From contig CM052360.1 of the NCBI GenBank assembly GCA_028551475.1, positions 10,404,501-10,468,500 on the forward strand: DNA of 64,000 nucleotides. Direction: 5' to 3'. The position numbers were made by a program, and so were the translations under genes. Below the pieces are notes generated by a model that had not been told where the DNA came from, did no database searches, and saw only the letters and a list, made by a program, of their open reading frames with translations. This DNA comes from Casuarina equisetifolia (Eukaryota > Streptophyta > Magnoliopsida > Fagales > Casuarinaceae). Within the stretch, counting starts at the first letter, position 1, and each line of letters starts with the position of its first letter. This document shows, in pieces, positions 12,111 through 25,198 of this stretch.

Positions 12111-13941
12111 TTTTTTTCAAAACAAAAAAAAAAGACAATGCCCTAGGCCTTTCTTATCGTCTTCTGACTAGGTTTAAACCATGTGAAGGCATCTACAACC
12201 ACAATAGTACTAGGTTGTTATAGGCCCAACATAACAACATCATCATTCTACTCAAGCCTTCATTTCACCATAACTACATAATGGACCAACTCACGACCCA
12301 CAATTGCATACCCACTACTAACCAATCTTACATGTTGGTTAGAGATAGGTATGCCTCTCTAATAAGCACATTAAACCTCCCTCCTCATGGAGGTTTAATA
12401 CACGTAGTACAGAAACACCTAGTTAAAAATCATGGTAAAATAAACTAGAACATCCCTTGAAAGGAACAAGACTATCTTCATTTCATTACATGATATCGGC
12501 AAGCTTTACCCCAAAGGAATGAAGATACCCCTTTATTAGGGAGGAAGTTGTTCCCTTCTAGGACCACTTCCAACATGTTGATCAAATTATAGGGGCCCTC
12601 CTTATTGGTGTTGATAATGTCAGGATCTTCTAAAGAAGAAAGGGGAGCAAGAAGTATGAGTGGTGGTAAGGGGGAATTAGGTGTGACATGGTGAATTGGA
12701 CTTGTCTCCTTGGCTTGCACTGTGAATACTAAATATGATGATTCCAGAAGGGATGGAATAGGGCTCATCCAATCCACATCTAATGTCCCTCCCTCATGAG
12801 CCACCTTTTGAATGGGGGACCAAGGTGCCACCTTTCTATGTTTTATGGACTCTATGAATTCTAGCTTCTAGTGCCTATATTAAATGTGTTTGAAGTTAGA
12901 ATGTGTTACCTGCTTCTTCCATAAATTTAACCCTTCTTTGTGTTTTGGCTCTTTCCTCTTCTATGGTTATATTAGGGATATTTCTTAGAGTATCCTAAGG
13001 ATCCTTAAGGTGAAATGATGGGTGCTTCTTTGTGCTTTCCTTCCTTATTGGGTCTACCTTAGTATTGGTATTTGTAGTTAATGCATTCTCCATGACTAAG
13101 GCCATTTTGGCACTTTGGTTCCTTTGTCCCCAACACAAAGGCACCCTAACTAAGGTTATCCCTTGGGTACCCAAGGGATTGGCTTTTATTTGTCTTGCAA
13201 CCTACATATTTTTAAAGAATTGTACTTCTTTGGCATTATTGCCTTTTTTTCTTTTTAGTGAAGGGTTCAGGCTAGGATGAGGGAACCTTACTAGGTTTTA
13301 TGGTCAACTATGATTGCATGGGGCCTAAGATTCTCTTGCATTAAATTATAGAATGCTTCTACCTTTTATAATAATGACAATAGCTAAAGGGACCAAATTC
13401 CAACAGTTACATAAAAGGTCTACATTACCTTCTCTAAGGGTGATATGGGTAGGCGAAGACACAATGACATTTAGTTCCACACACACTCTTGGACAAATGA
13501 CATTTTGAAACCTTAAGGGTTCATCACTGACCCTAGAGGCCTTACCAAAGGAATTACATAAGGCCATTAGGACATTTCAAGGATGAAATCTAAATAGGAG
13601 ATGTGGGAGTCTAACCTACACCACTGCCAATTGGAGTCCTCATTGGGATTGAAATCTAGTGTCCATCATATAAGTATATATTTTCAATTTTCAAAGTATG
13701 TTTCCCCTCAAGACCATGTCTTAACAAAGTCTTTTGAAGTTCCAAATTTGAGGTTGGTATGCTAGTAGCCAAACTTACCAACCACTGTTGGTTTTTATAG
13801 TCCCCAAGTTGTGTTGACATGATGTCCAAACTCCATTGACGAGCGCATACCATAAAACTTAGCAATCAAGGTGTATTGGAAGATTTCATCTGCCTCTTGA
13901 CATTTGGGGACAAAGAGAGAAAATACCATGCAAACATTAAT

Positions 13942-14471
13942 TGAAATCTAAAATTCACTAGAATTTTTGAATTTCACAAATTCTAGCTTAAGAACACAAA
14001 ACCTAAACTTTGAAATAGGGATAATTGATTTCGATCATTGAATTTGAACAATTGATTCCCAATTTATAGGAATCTTTAGAATGCACAAGAAATGAAAGAA
14101 AACCCTAATACAATTAAGTCTAATTTACATATCTACGAATTGAATTGTGATTGTGATGAATCTTAAGAGAATTTAGGGTTTTTCCTAAATTTGTTCTTGA
14201 TCTAGTTGGTGGCTTCACTTGGTTGACAATTTTGAAGTTATGGTGAAGATCACACATATATGTGCTCAAAATGGAAGTTCTCTAGTGATTGGATTCTGCC
14301 CAAGTGCATTTAGGAAAGACCTAAAGTTTTAGGGAAAGGGATGGTGCACTAGCATCTCATGGTGCAGGGTTAATGTGGCTAAGGTTAGCCATGTGTTGTC
14401 TTCCCATTGATAAGATGGAGGTTGATATGGCCATGTTGACATGGCATGCTGATGTGGATTTTAATACCCTC
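13942..14471 (-). repeat. Left LTR (3' LTR on minus strand) of the 13942-19117 copia
   Basis: Pairs with 18592-19117 over its whole length. Preceded by TTAAT. Confidence 0.92.
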
Positions 14472-17400
14472 ATGCAAGTTAATGGGCCACACTAAATTGT
14501 TAGCTTGTTTTAAAGAGTAGCAAAGCAGGAGGAGGATAGACTTTTGGTGAAGATGTCAACCAATTGATCAATAAAAGAGATAAATTGCATATGAAGCTAA
14601 CAATTCTTGATGCATTCGTGGATGAAGTGAAAATCAATCTCCACATGTTTAGTGCAAGCATGAAAAATTGGATTAGTAGAAAGATATGGGCAGATAAATT
14701 GTCACACCATAGAGTAGGGGAAATAGAAGTTGGTAAACCAAAAGCACAAAGAAAAGCTTCAATCCATATGAGCCTTGTAACAGTGTTCGCTTGAACTTAG
14801 CTTTAGTGCTAGAATGAGTAACTATTTTCTGTTTGCATGAACACCATGAAATAAGGTTGTTACCAAGGTAAATACAAAAACCACCAATAGATTTTTGATC
14901 ATTACAATCACCGGCCCAATTAGTATTGGAATAGGCATGAAGTTAGTTGGAAGTCAATTTGGTAATATGAATTTCATAATGTGTAGTATCCATTAGAAAT
15001 CAGAGAATGCATTTAATAGAGGTCCAATGTGTGGTTATAGGAGCATGCATGTATTAGCATGTGATATTAACAGCATAAACTATGTCTAGACGAGTAAGAG
15101 TAAGACATTGAAGTGCACCAACAATACTCCTATAATGAGTAGGGTCAAAAAATGGTTTCACATTATAAATGGATGGTGGATGACTAGTAGTGCAAAGAAG
15201 GGTGACTCCTCGAGCATTTACTATGTTGGCTCATTGGAGAATATCTTAAGCAAATTTAGCTTGGTGGAGTAAAAGACCATGTTTAGTTGGTAAGACTTCA
15301 ATTCCAAGAAAATAGTGAAGATCACCAAGATATTTAATATCAAATTCCTGTTGAAGTTGCTCTAAAATAGATGGAAAGGAGCATTGAGATTGACAATAAA
15401 TAAGATGTCATCAACGTAGGCTAGGATGAAAACATTATATCTTGTAGTATGAAAAAAGAATAGAAAATAATCAATTATAGAAATAAAGAAACCTATTTTT
15501 AATAAAAATTGAGTGATGTAGTGATTCCAAGCACGTGGTGCTTGTTTTAAGCCATATAGAGACCGTTTTAGGCAACATACATAAAATTGAGTAAGGATCT
15601 TTAAATCCTTGAGGTGGATGCATGAATACTTGTTTATCAAGATTCCTATGTACGAAGGCATTCTTGACATCTAGTTGCCAAATTGTCCAACTGTTGCTAT
15701 ATGCAACCGAAAGAAGAGTTTGAATAGTGATGGGTTTTACAATTGGACAAAATGGTTTCAGAGTAATTAATGCTAGGGCATTGATAAAAGCTTTAACAAC
15801 TAAGCAAGCTTTGTATCATTCAAATGTTCCATCAAAATGAAGCTTAATTTTATAGACCCATTTGTATCCAATAGGAATAATCTTCTCAAGAAAGGGTACA
15901 AATTCCCCAGTTTGGTTTTTAATCAAGGAAATTTGTTCTTTTGCCATGGCTTTACACCAATTAAGTGAAGAAAAAGCCTCTATAAAGCATGAAGGTTCCT
16001 TATAAGGATTGGTTGTGGTAGTCAATGCATAGGTATGCTGCCTAGTTAAGGTTTTCTTGGTAATAGTACCACCTCTTAAACAAGTAGTCATAGGATGAGT
16101 AGTGAGAGAAGAAGGAAAAGGTGGTGGTATGAATGGTGTGACCAAATCATAATGTTGCTTGGAAGAATAAAAGTGAGGTTAGGCCTAGGGAGGTGATGAA
16201 GGAGATTCTAAACATGGAACCTATGGCCTAGATGTGTTTGGTAATGATAATTGGAGAGGAATGTAAGATGCTTTTGACAAGGTTATTGTGGAGGTATATG
16301 TCATGAATGGAAATTGTGACTCATCGAAATTCACATCAGCAACAATGAAGTATTTGTTGGTTTAGAGGCAGAGACATTTATAGCCTTTAAAACTTAGGGT
16401 ATATCCTATAGACACATGGTCTAGATAAGTGTTGTAACTTATGCTTATTATAAGGTCGTTAATAAGGATAAACAAGACAACCAAAGACTTTTGAATGGGA
16501 AATATATGATGATTGATTAAAAATAAGTCCCATGAGGATTTGTTTCAAATTATAAGGCTTGGAAGCCTGTTAATAATGTGAAATGCAATCTCAAATGCAT
16601 AATCCCAATAACATAGAGGGACATAGGCCTGATTAAGTAAGGAGAGTCTAATTTCAACAATATGTCAATGTTTGCACTCAATAGAACCATTTTGTAAAGG
16701 TGCATAAGGACTAACGATGTGTTGGGAAATGTTCAAGTTAGATAATAAGGTAGTAAAATCCCTAAAGGTAAATTCAAAAGCCCCATCACATTGAATAGAT
16801 TTGATTTTTGAATTACATTGATTTTCAACAAGTAATCAAAATATTTCAAAAATAGATAAAAATTTGAGTTTGAGATTAGAATGTGTAGATCCAAGTAAAT
16901 TTTGAATAATCATCTATAAAGGTAATATAATATTTGTTGCCTAAGTTAGATGACAATGGGGTAGGTCCCCTAATGTCAAAATAAATTAATTCAAATGGAG
17001 CCAACGATGTATTATTTGTTGAGGGATGATGATGTTTTGCACTTTTGCTAATTTGAAAAGCATTATAAACTTGACAAAAAGAGCCTTCAAGCTTTATTTT
17101 GTTATTATGGAGCACTTGTAATACAATAAGGAAAAAGGCATGCCCTAAATGTTAATGCCATTTTTCAGACATATTTAAATTAACATTAAGTGCAAAAGGT
17201 GCATGCACCATTTTATTTGGGAGAAGGTGGTAAAGTCTACATTCAAGTGGACCTCTAGGTAGAGTCTAGCTTGTAAAGAGATGCCAAACAACACAAAAAT
17301 TGGGATAAAAAAATGCCATTATTATCCTTAGTAAATTATGAAACGGAAAGTAAATTTTTTGAAACTTTTAGGACCACTAAAACATTTGAAATATTTAAAT

Positions 17401-18591
17401 TTAGATGGTTGGGAAAGTTACTTGTGTGGATGATGGGGAGGCCTACTCCATTAACTACAATTACCTTATTTTCTCCTTAATAAGGTAGTAGCTAGTCCTA
17501 GCCTATGGGCTCAAGCATCACATGATTGGTAGCCCTAAAATCAAGGTACCAATCTACTTTGGATTAGGCCACTAAAGTTGGAGTAGAGGGAGGCCTATAG
17601 GATTTGCCTTGCATGGATTAGGTCAAGCTAAGAGCATGGTGAGTTGGGCTTCCATTTTGATTGGGTTGGTTGTAACGAGCCTAATAGGTCAGGGCCCAGT
17701 GGTCAGTGCATCAACAAATGTGACACTAAGGAGTATGGTGACGATTTCCGCTGTCATGGGTGAAATAACCTTAACGGGCAATAGAAAGGATGATGTATCT
17801 TTGGTAGGGGTGGTCCTCCATTGAATCTAAGTGTGGATGTGGGTTTAAACCATAACCTATGATTGAGTAAGTTGGTTTTGGGCCATCAAGAAAGGCACTA
17901 GTGAAGCATGAGACCATTCTACCCGCTCTAGTTAGGCGTCCTGAATGAAGAGGAGACCCTAGAGGTCTTCTTCTTTGGTGAGGCCAGAGTTTCAAGTATA
18001 GACCAAGATGGTGGTTGCAAGCAGCACATAGGGAGCTCCAAGACCACGAAAGAGGTGGGTGAGGTATTTATTATTGGAAATTACCTCACCCATGCTACCA
18101 AGTTTGTCCATTAGGGAATTGATTTCTTGAAGAAACTCAAACATTAAGCAATGTCCTTTGGTGATCGCTTGAAGCCATAGACAGAGGCTAGATGCCTTAG
18201 CGCTACTCTGGGTAGTGAATTCCTCTGCTAGAGCTTGCTAGACATTAAAAGAGGTCTCTTGTTTCATTAGTTAACTGAAAATTATGTCTAAGCACATGTT
18301 AAGGAGTAATTTGAGTGCAATTTGGTGCGACCAGCATTAGTGGTGGTAGTGAACTCAATAGGGCAGAAAAGAGATCCATCCACAATTGGCAACAATTTGG
18401 TAGCTTAGACATGAGGCAAAATGCAAGCTTTCTAGAGCAAAATAATTTGGTCCTTTGAGACAAACGAAGGTGGTTGGAATTAAGATGTTTTTGGTCTGAA
18501 GAGGGACAAGGGGTTGGGCGGGAACAAAATTAAGTTATGATTAGGCCATTGGAGTGGAAAAAATGGAAAATGATGTGCTTTAATACCAAAT

Positions 18592-19117
18592 TGAAACCGA
18601 AAATTCACCAAAATTTTTGAATTTCACATATTTAACTTAAGAACATGAAACCCTAACTTTAAAAAAGGGATAATTGATTTCAATCATTGAAATTAACAAT
18701 TAATTTCCAATTTTAGGAATCCTTAGAATACACAAGAAAGGAACAAAAAACCTTAATACAATTAAGTCTAATTTACATATCTATAGAATGAATTGTGATT
18801 GTGATGAATCTTGAGAGAATTTGGAGTTTTTCCCAAATTTGTTCTTAATGTGGTTGGTGGCTTCATTTGATTGACAATTCCAAAGTTATGGTGAAGATCA
18901 CACATATATTTGCTCGAAATGGAAGTTCTCTAGTGACTAGATTCTGACCAAGTGCATTTAGGATAGACTAAAATTTTCGGGGGAAGAGACGATGCATTAG
19001 CATCTCGTGGTGCATGGCTGACATGGCTATGGTTAGCCACATGTCATCCTCCCGTTGATGAGGTGGAGGCTAATGTGGCCATTTTGACATGGCATGCTAA
19101 TGTGGATTTTAATACCA
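18592..19117 (-). repeat. Right LTR (5' LTR on minus strand) of the 13942-19117 copia
   Basis: Pairs with 13942-14471, abuts the primer-binding site and is followed by TTAAT. Confidence 0.92.
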
Positions 19118-19469
19118 TTAATATGTTGACAAGCCTTGGGTGCTAACTTAATATTCAACAAATAGGAACCTCCAATAATGGTGTCATAGAGAAGGTGGTG
19201 TTCCCTCATAGTGTTACCTTGTATGATGGTCATAGAACCAATGATCCTTGCTACTAACCTAGAGTAGATCCCCCTAGGAATCACTTTGGCAGTAAACCCC
19301 TTTAGGATGGCCATGCTTGAGACAAGTTAGTATGTGGACGATGGTAATTAGGGCTGGAAGCCATGTTGGCACCAAAGGTTTAACCATTGTATCAAGGTTT
19401 AAAATTCAAATTTGACTTGTGAAAAGTCAATAGCATTTTCTCTCTCTTCCCTAAGTTGGGGTCTTGGGT

Positions 19470-19588
19470 TTAAATGGAGCTTAACTAACTTAACCCATGA
19501 ATCTTGCACCCCATATAGCCTCATTAACCAAATATTAGCAAAGACAAACTACTTATTTCTATATAGCACAAGCATCCTTCTAACCCTC
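19470..19588 (-). pseudogene. F-box FBA fragment, inverted copy (upstream piece)
   Basis: The minus strand matches 2430-2545 of copy A (encoding the GCLCYIE and SLANIWLM blocks of the FBA domain). It is the missing upstream part of the inverted block at 10780-12110. On its other side it is cut at 19589 by a partial LTR. Confidence 0.75.
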
Positions 19589-19888
19589 TAATAACTCTAT
19601 ATAATATAGAGTTATTGTTATTATTTTAGGTTATATTTAATATAATTTTTATTAAATTATATTTGTATTTAATGATAATTATGTATATTTTGTTATTTTA
19701 TGCAGCAAACTCAAAATAGAAGAAAAAGAAGAAAAAGAATTAGAAAACCATGAAAAAAGAATAGAAAAGAAAACAAGGTATGCACGTGGAAGTTATGTGA
19801 GGAAAGAGAGAAGAAGAATAGAAAGGAAACACGTGGGACCTTATGTTGAAGAGAGAGGAAGGAGTGTGAACTTCACGTGAATTATCAA
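19589..19888 (+). mobile_element. Partial LTR, family T (TGATAAC family)
   Basis: Starts with the family's AT-rich palindrome (TAATAACTCTATA then TATAGAGTTATT) and keeps the TTATGCAGCAAACTC and purine-rich segment seen in 45883-47174 and 54573-55947. Homology ends near 19888, where the Tnt1-like copia's left LTR begins without a visible target duplication. Confidence 0.7.
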
Positions 19889-22800
19889 GGGAACTATCTC
19901 TCTCCTGTTTCACTCACTGCATAGCACACCAACACACCACACACGGTGTAATGGTCATTTACTTAACAAATGGTGAAATAACCAACAAGTCCTAACACTA
20001 TATACATTACAATATATAACAATTCTCTCCCTTGGAATATATATAGTGCAACATCCCTGCACCATAGGTACAAATAGCTGCTAACAATGTATAGAGGCTG
20101 CCCCCGCTTGAGCTCTAGCTCCTAAGCCCAGCACAAGTTGAGCTCAACTTGTCTTTGTTGACCATCTTGGTCAACATGTCCACCAAATTCTCTAAGGTGT
20201 GGCTTTTCTTCAGCTTCACACGTCCATCCTCCACCACTTGCCTAATGAAGTGATATCTTCTCTCAATATGCTTTGACTTGGAGTGGAACGTTGCATTCTT
20301 GGCAAGGTGAATGGCATTCTAACTGTCTGTCCACAATGCACTATCCTCTGGCTTTAGGCCAAGCTCTTCCAAGAAACCCTACAACCAAATGAACTCTTTT
20401 GCCCCTTCAGTTGTTGTTATATACTCTGCTTCCGTAGAAGACAATGCTACCATTAACTATAACTTGGACATCCAACTGACAGCTGTTCCTCCAATTGTAA
20501 AGATGTAACCTGTGGTACTCCTACCACCATCAAGATCTCCGGATAAGTCAGCATCCACATAACCTTGAAGAGTGAGTTCTGAACCTCCAAAGTGAAGACA
20601 ATAAGAAGAAGTTCCCTGCAAATATCTAAAAATCCATTTAACCGCATCCCAATGCAACTTTCCAGGTTTATTCATAAATCTGCTCACCACACCAATTGTC
20701 TGCGTAATGTCTAGCCTCGTACTAACAATGGCATACATCAAACTACCCACCACTGAAGCATAAGGGGCATTCTTCATGAATTCCCATTCCTCATCCATCT
20801 GTGGACAATCTTTTAGCGATAATCTGAAATGTCTTACAAGAGGTTGGGCCACTAGCTTCGCATCTTTCAAGTTGAACCTCTCGACCAATCTCTCAACATA
20901 GTCTTGTTGAGAAAGCTTCAACACCTGCTTCTTTCTATCATGAGTGATCTTCATACCAAGGATCTACTTTGTCGCTCCAAGATCTTTCATTGAGAAGCAA
21001 CTCTTGAGTTGATTCTTCAAACCAACTATATCTTGCATATTTGCTCCACAAACAAGCATGTCATCAACATACAAGATTAGGATAAGAAAGTTACCTGATG
21101 GTGTCTTCTTGAAATACACATAATGGTCACTTGAGCATCTCTCAAACTTCTACTCTCTCATGAAATTATCAAATTTCATATACTATTGTCTAGGGGTCTG
21201 TTTCAGACCATACAAGCTCTTCTTGAGTTTACACACCAACTTTGCTTTTCTTCTAACCTCAAGTCCCTTGGGCTGATACATGTAAAGCTTTTCCTCTCAA
21301 TCCCCATGAAGAAAGGTTGTCTTTACATCTAACTACTCCAGATGAAGATCCAAAATAGCTACCATACTCAACATCACTCGTACTGAAGTCATCTTAACCA
21401 CTGGAGCAAATATCTCCCCAAAGCCTATCCCCCTTTTTTGTACATATCCCTTGACAACAAGTCTACCCTTATAGCATTTACTTCCATCTGCCTCATTCTT
21501 GATCCTGTATATCCATCTTGAGTGCAACGCCCGTTTACCCTTAAGCAACAGAACCAAATCCCAAGTTTGGTTAGACAATAAAGAGTCATACTCTTCATTC
21601 ATAGCTTGTTTCCACTTGGCTTTTGCAACGCAATCCAAAGCCTCTTGCCTATTCTTAGGCTCACCTGCATCAGTATACAAAATGTAATTCAAAGATGGAG
21701 AATACCTAGAAGGATCACGCCTCTCTCTAGTGGATCTCCTCACTGATGGAGTAGGAGGTGGAGTGTAAGATTAATCCTCTGATGTACTCTCTGAAACATC
21801 TGGTGTACTCTCTAAAGAAGAAGTTGGGAAAGAGGGTTCCTAAGGACTACCACTGACTAATTCCTCTAGAGCATCCAAGTCTGTATAAATCACATAAGAC
21901 TTATTCTGCACTTTCTGCTCTTTCTTGTCCTTATACAACTTATCCTCATTAAACACAATATCTCGGAACCTGTACATCCTCTTTCTACCATCCCATAGTC
22001 TATAATTGTACTTATCTCCCCCATATCCTAGGAAATAGTACTTTTGAGCTTTGGGGTCCAACTTACCCCTATTCTGATCCTTGACAAGTGTATAAGCCTC
22101 ACACCCAAATACCTTGAGATATGAATAATCAACTTGCTTTCCCGTCCATTTTTCTTCGGGAACATCAAAATTCAACATTGTAGAAGGGCTTCTATTCAAC
22201 AAGAATACCGTTGTATTAAAAGCATCGCCCCAACATACTATGGAAGTCCTGCATGATGAATCATAGCTTTCCCTCTCTCTAGAATAGTGCGGTTTAACCG
22301 CTCCGCAACTCCATTTTCTTTATAAGTTTCTGGGGTAACTTTAATCCTCCTGATTCCCTCTTTCGAACAAAAATCATCAAATTCTTTGCTACAATATTCA
22401 CCCCCATTATCAGATTTAAGAGCCTTGATCCTCATATTCATTTGATTCTCAATCAAAGTCTTCCACTTCTTGAACACCTCAAACACATCAGACTTGTTCC
22501 TCATCATATAGATCCAAAACTTTCTTGTGCAATCATCAATAAAAGTCACAAAGTACCTCGAACCTCCAAGTGAAGCAACTTGGGCTGGCCCCCATACATC
22601 CATATGAACTAACTCTAATTTCCTATTTCTCCTCTCAGGCCCATCTCGAAGAAATCTAACTCTTTTCATCTTTCCCAATGTGGAACCCTTACAGAATTCC
22701 AAATCAAGATCTTTCAAGCCTTTAAACTTTCCCTTTGATTGCAATACCTCAAGACCCTTCTCACTCATATGTCCAAGCCTCAAATACCAAAGTCTTGAAT

Positions 22801-24284
22801 CATTACGAGCTGCAACATTAGTAGAGTTATACCGCACATTCTTCAGTAAACACAATGTGCCATCTCTCTTACCCTTTATCATCAACAATGCACCTTTAGT
22901 GATCTTATAGCCACCTTCACCTAGATGGGTACAATACCCTTCATTGTCAAGGGTAGTAGTCGAGATCAAGTTCCTCCTGAGCTTTAGAATATGTCTCACA
23001 TCGTTTAAAGTAAGTAAACAACAATTTGACAAAGTCAAGACAATTTTGTCAATACTTACAATCTTGCATAAATGGTCATCTCCTAGTAACACTCCTCCAT
23101 AATCGCTTGAAGTGTAGCTCGTGAAGAGTTCTCTGCATGGAGTAGCATGATAGGAGGCACCTAAATCTATCACCCATGAATCATCTGCTGTAGTAATAGT
23201 AGATAGTACCATCAGCTCTACAAAGTTTGTTGAATTATCATCCGATGTATCCTTTGAAGCTTGATTAATCTATTGTTGATTAGTCTGTCTCTTGGGAGCA
23301 CGACAATCCTTCTTGAAATGTCTAGTCTTACCACAATTCCAACATTCTACCTTGGTTGACTCTCTGCTCTGTGATTTGCCCCTAAGCCTTGACCTACCAC
23401 GATTTCTACCTCTTTGTCCCCCATTTCTATCTTGTCTCCTCCCATCTCTACCTCGGTTGCTACTACTAGCTAAGTAAGCAGCGGAAGTCTTAGAACTGGA
23501 AGCTTCTTTTGAAGATCTCTGTCCCAAATCTTTTGACATGACTGTTCCAATAACATCATTAAAATTCAACTTTCCCTTAGCTGATCCAGTAATGGACATA
23601 ACCAACGGATTCTAGCTACTCAGTAGAGTGGTCAAGAAATTCATTGCATTAAATCATCATTATAGTCAACACTAATTGCTTTTAATTGATGAACCAAAGA
23701 ATTAAATTCATTCACATGCTTTTGCATAGGACGACTATCATCATGCTCCATCTTATGGAGCCTCTTGGTGAGGACCACCTTGTTCGTGGAGGAAGATGTT
23801 TGATACATTCTTTCCAAAGCCTCCATACAATCCTTTGTTGTGGTTTCTTCATTGACATTCACTATAATTGAGGGATCCAAAGCCAACCTAATTAAACCAA
23901 GAGTCTTCTTGTCTAACAGATCCTAATTTTTTATCAGACATACTTGTTAGCTTACTCTTTTTACCTTTAATGGCCAATATCATATTATCCTTTTGATATA
24001 AGTAATCTATGAACTGAGTCTTCCACAATCCAAAATTAATGCCATTAAACTTCTCAATTCAGAATGCCTCCATTTCAATAAGCTCCCTTTGAAAAAACCC
24101 TTTTTAATATGCAAAAATGACCAAAATACCTCTCTATACTTGTCCAAAAATTCTGAAATAACCTCTAGAAAACCCACTAAAAACACCAAAACAAATACCC
24201 TAAAAACTGAATTGAAAAACCTTTTGGCTCATGTGATTTACGCACGAAACAATGCTGCGCGTAAGGTTTGGCACGTGTACTGTA

Positions 24285-24486
24285 CGCGCGGTCAACGGTC
24301 AACGGTCAATGATTCTAGTCAAACAGTCAAACACAGGTCGGGTCAGGTCTTGGGTCAAGTTAGGTCAGTCAAATTTAGACTGGGTCAAGTCAGATCTCCA
24401 GGTCAAACTGAATTGGACTTGGTCAAACAGTCAGCGGTTGACTAGTCAATAAACAACGGTCAACGTTTGACCCATTGACTAGTCGA
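24285..24486. repeat. Array of GTCAA/TTGAC cores in the Tnt1-like leader
   Basis: Within about 200 bp between primer site and gag there are about 12 GTCAA and 3 TTGAC pentamers, often as GGTCAA spaced 6-20 bp. TTGAC is the core of W-boxes bound by WRKY factors. The array is irregular rather than a clean tandem repeat. It lies in a fossil element; function is unproven. Confidence 0.7.
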
Positions 24487-24890
24487 GTCTTCTTCATAGA
24501 AATGGGTCGAAACAAACCTGGTTTTCTTTCTGGTGTGTTTTTACCAATTTTAGCCATTCCATGGCCGTTTTTGGTGGCACAAAAGCTACCAAAACGTAGA
24601 TCGGGCCACCACAAATCCAATGACATCGGATTTTCCACCAAAATCCATCCAACAAGAAAGAAATCCTGATTTCCCTCTTCTACCACACGGGGTGAACAGT
24701 AACCCGTGAGCTTCAAGTTAATTTTCCGGTGATCTCTGGCCACCAATAGTCACTATCGAGCCAAAAAAACACTTAGACTAGTTAAAGAGAAAAAGATACA
24801 CATCTTAAATGCCCCATTTAGCTCCAAAACGCTCCGGTTGAAAAGTCTCTCCTTAAAAGCAAAAACTCGAACTTGAGCTCTGATACCAAT

Positions 24891-25198
24891 TGTTAGGATG
24901 GTTCCAAGAATCATTAACAACGCACATACACTTGCAAGAGTATGTAGAGTGGTTTGGGCCTAAAAAGGTACCCTACTTCCACTTTGGGGGCAGCTCTTTC
25001 TTCTCTGGTGGGGTTACAAATGAAGCCAAGCTTCTCTTGTTACAAACTCTCACCTCATAGCAGTAGCTCACTATCTCTCTCCTATTTCACTCACTACACA
25101 ACACACCAACACACCACACACGGTGTAATGGTTATTCACTTAACAAATGGTGAAATGACCAACAAGTCCCAACACTATATATATTACAATATATAACA
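24891..25198 (-). repeat. Right LTR (5' LTR) of the Tnt1-like copia
   Basis: Starts TGTTATATATTG and ends CCTAACA on the minus strand, next to the tRNA-iMet primer site. The outer 130 bp match 19889-20021. Confidence 0.92.

Larger units (their letters stand above)
13942..19117 (-). mobile_element. Ty1/copia element with both LTRs and target duplication
   Basis: Two similar terminal repeats, 13942-14471 and 18592-19117 (about 528 bp), enclose 4.1 kb. TTAAT flanks both ends, a perfect 5-bp target duplication. The primer site on the minus strand, next to the right LTR (about 18578-18590), reads TTGGTATTAAAGC, a diverged tRNA-iMet complement. Minus-strand remains include integrase (16876-17115: PFELIYFDIRGPTP, YYITFIDDYSKFTWIY) and reverse transcriptase (15362-15670: SLYGLKQAPRAW, LAYVDDILF). 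The LTRs differ at roughly one base in eight or nine over the first 130 bp compared by eye, so it is older than the gypsy at 26548 and the Tnt1-like copia. The coding part is broken in many places. It sits inside the LINE ORF1-like insert. Confidence 0.92.
12112..19469 (-). mobile_element. LINE ORF1-like (DUF4283 type) insertion, split by a copia element
   Basis: Foreign DNA inserted into the inverted F-box copy: F-box homology stops at about 19470 and resumes at 12110. Removing the copia element (13942-19117) leaves about 2.2 kb. Minus-strand frames at 13346-13567 contain RFQNVICPRVCVELN, which resembles the 'FARVCVELDLSKPLP' stretch of the DUF4283/zf-CCHC_4 proteins encoded by plant LINE ORF1s. 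The N-terminal part is at about 19118-19361 (MAILKGFTAKVIPRGIYSRL and a second upstream ATG), and a C-terminal proline-rich frame is at 12478-12831. A T-run (12112-12119) at the left edge could be the complement of a poly(A) tail. No LINE reverse transcriptase is visible, so it would be non-autonomous or truncated. The minus frames carry stops and frame changes. Family assignment is moderate. Confidence 0.5.
19889..25198 (-). mobile_element. Ty1/copia element, Tnt1-like (Tork lineage)
   Basis: Minus-strand element. The right (5') LTR is 24891-25198 (TGTTATATAT to CATCCTAACA); the primer site ATTGGTATCAGAGC (tRNA-iMet) lies at about 24877-24890. The left (3') LTR is present only in part (19889-20021), preceded on the minus strand by the purine tract AAGGGAGAGAAT. 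Parts in minus order: gag (23641-23886), zinc knuckle (CWNCGKTRHFKKDC, near 23300-23345), protease (DLGASYHATPC, near 23150), integrase (22238-23000: HMSEKGLEVLQSKG, HMDVWGPAQ), reverse transcriptase (20900-21750) and RNase H (20457-20700). The wording is close to tobacco Tnt1. Over about 125 bp the LTRs differ at about 9 sites by eye (~7%). The coding region is in several pieces, so it is broken, but it is fairly well preserved. Confidence 0.93.

Noticed and set aside
13032-13280. Plus-strand frame with hydrophobic residues as a membrane protein gene
   Set aside because: It is antisense to the LINE ORF1-like insert, has no neighbours or promoter, and its hydrophobicity comes from T-rich DNA.
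17609-17824. Plus-strand open frame as a gene
   Set aside because: It lies antisense within the copia element 13942-19117 and matches nothing I know.
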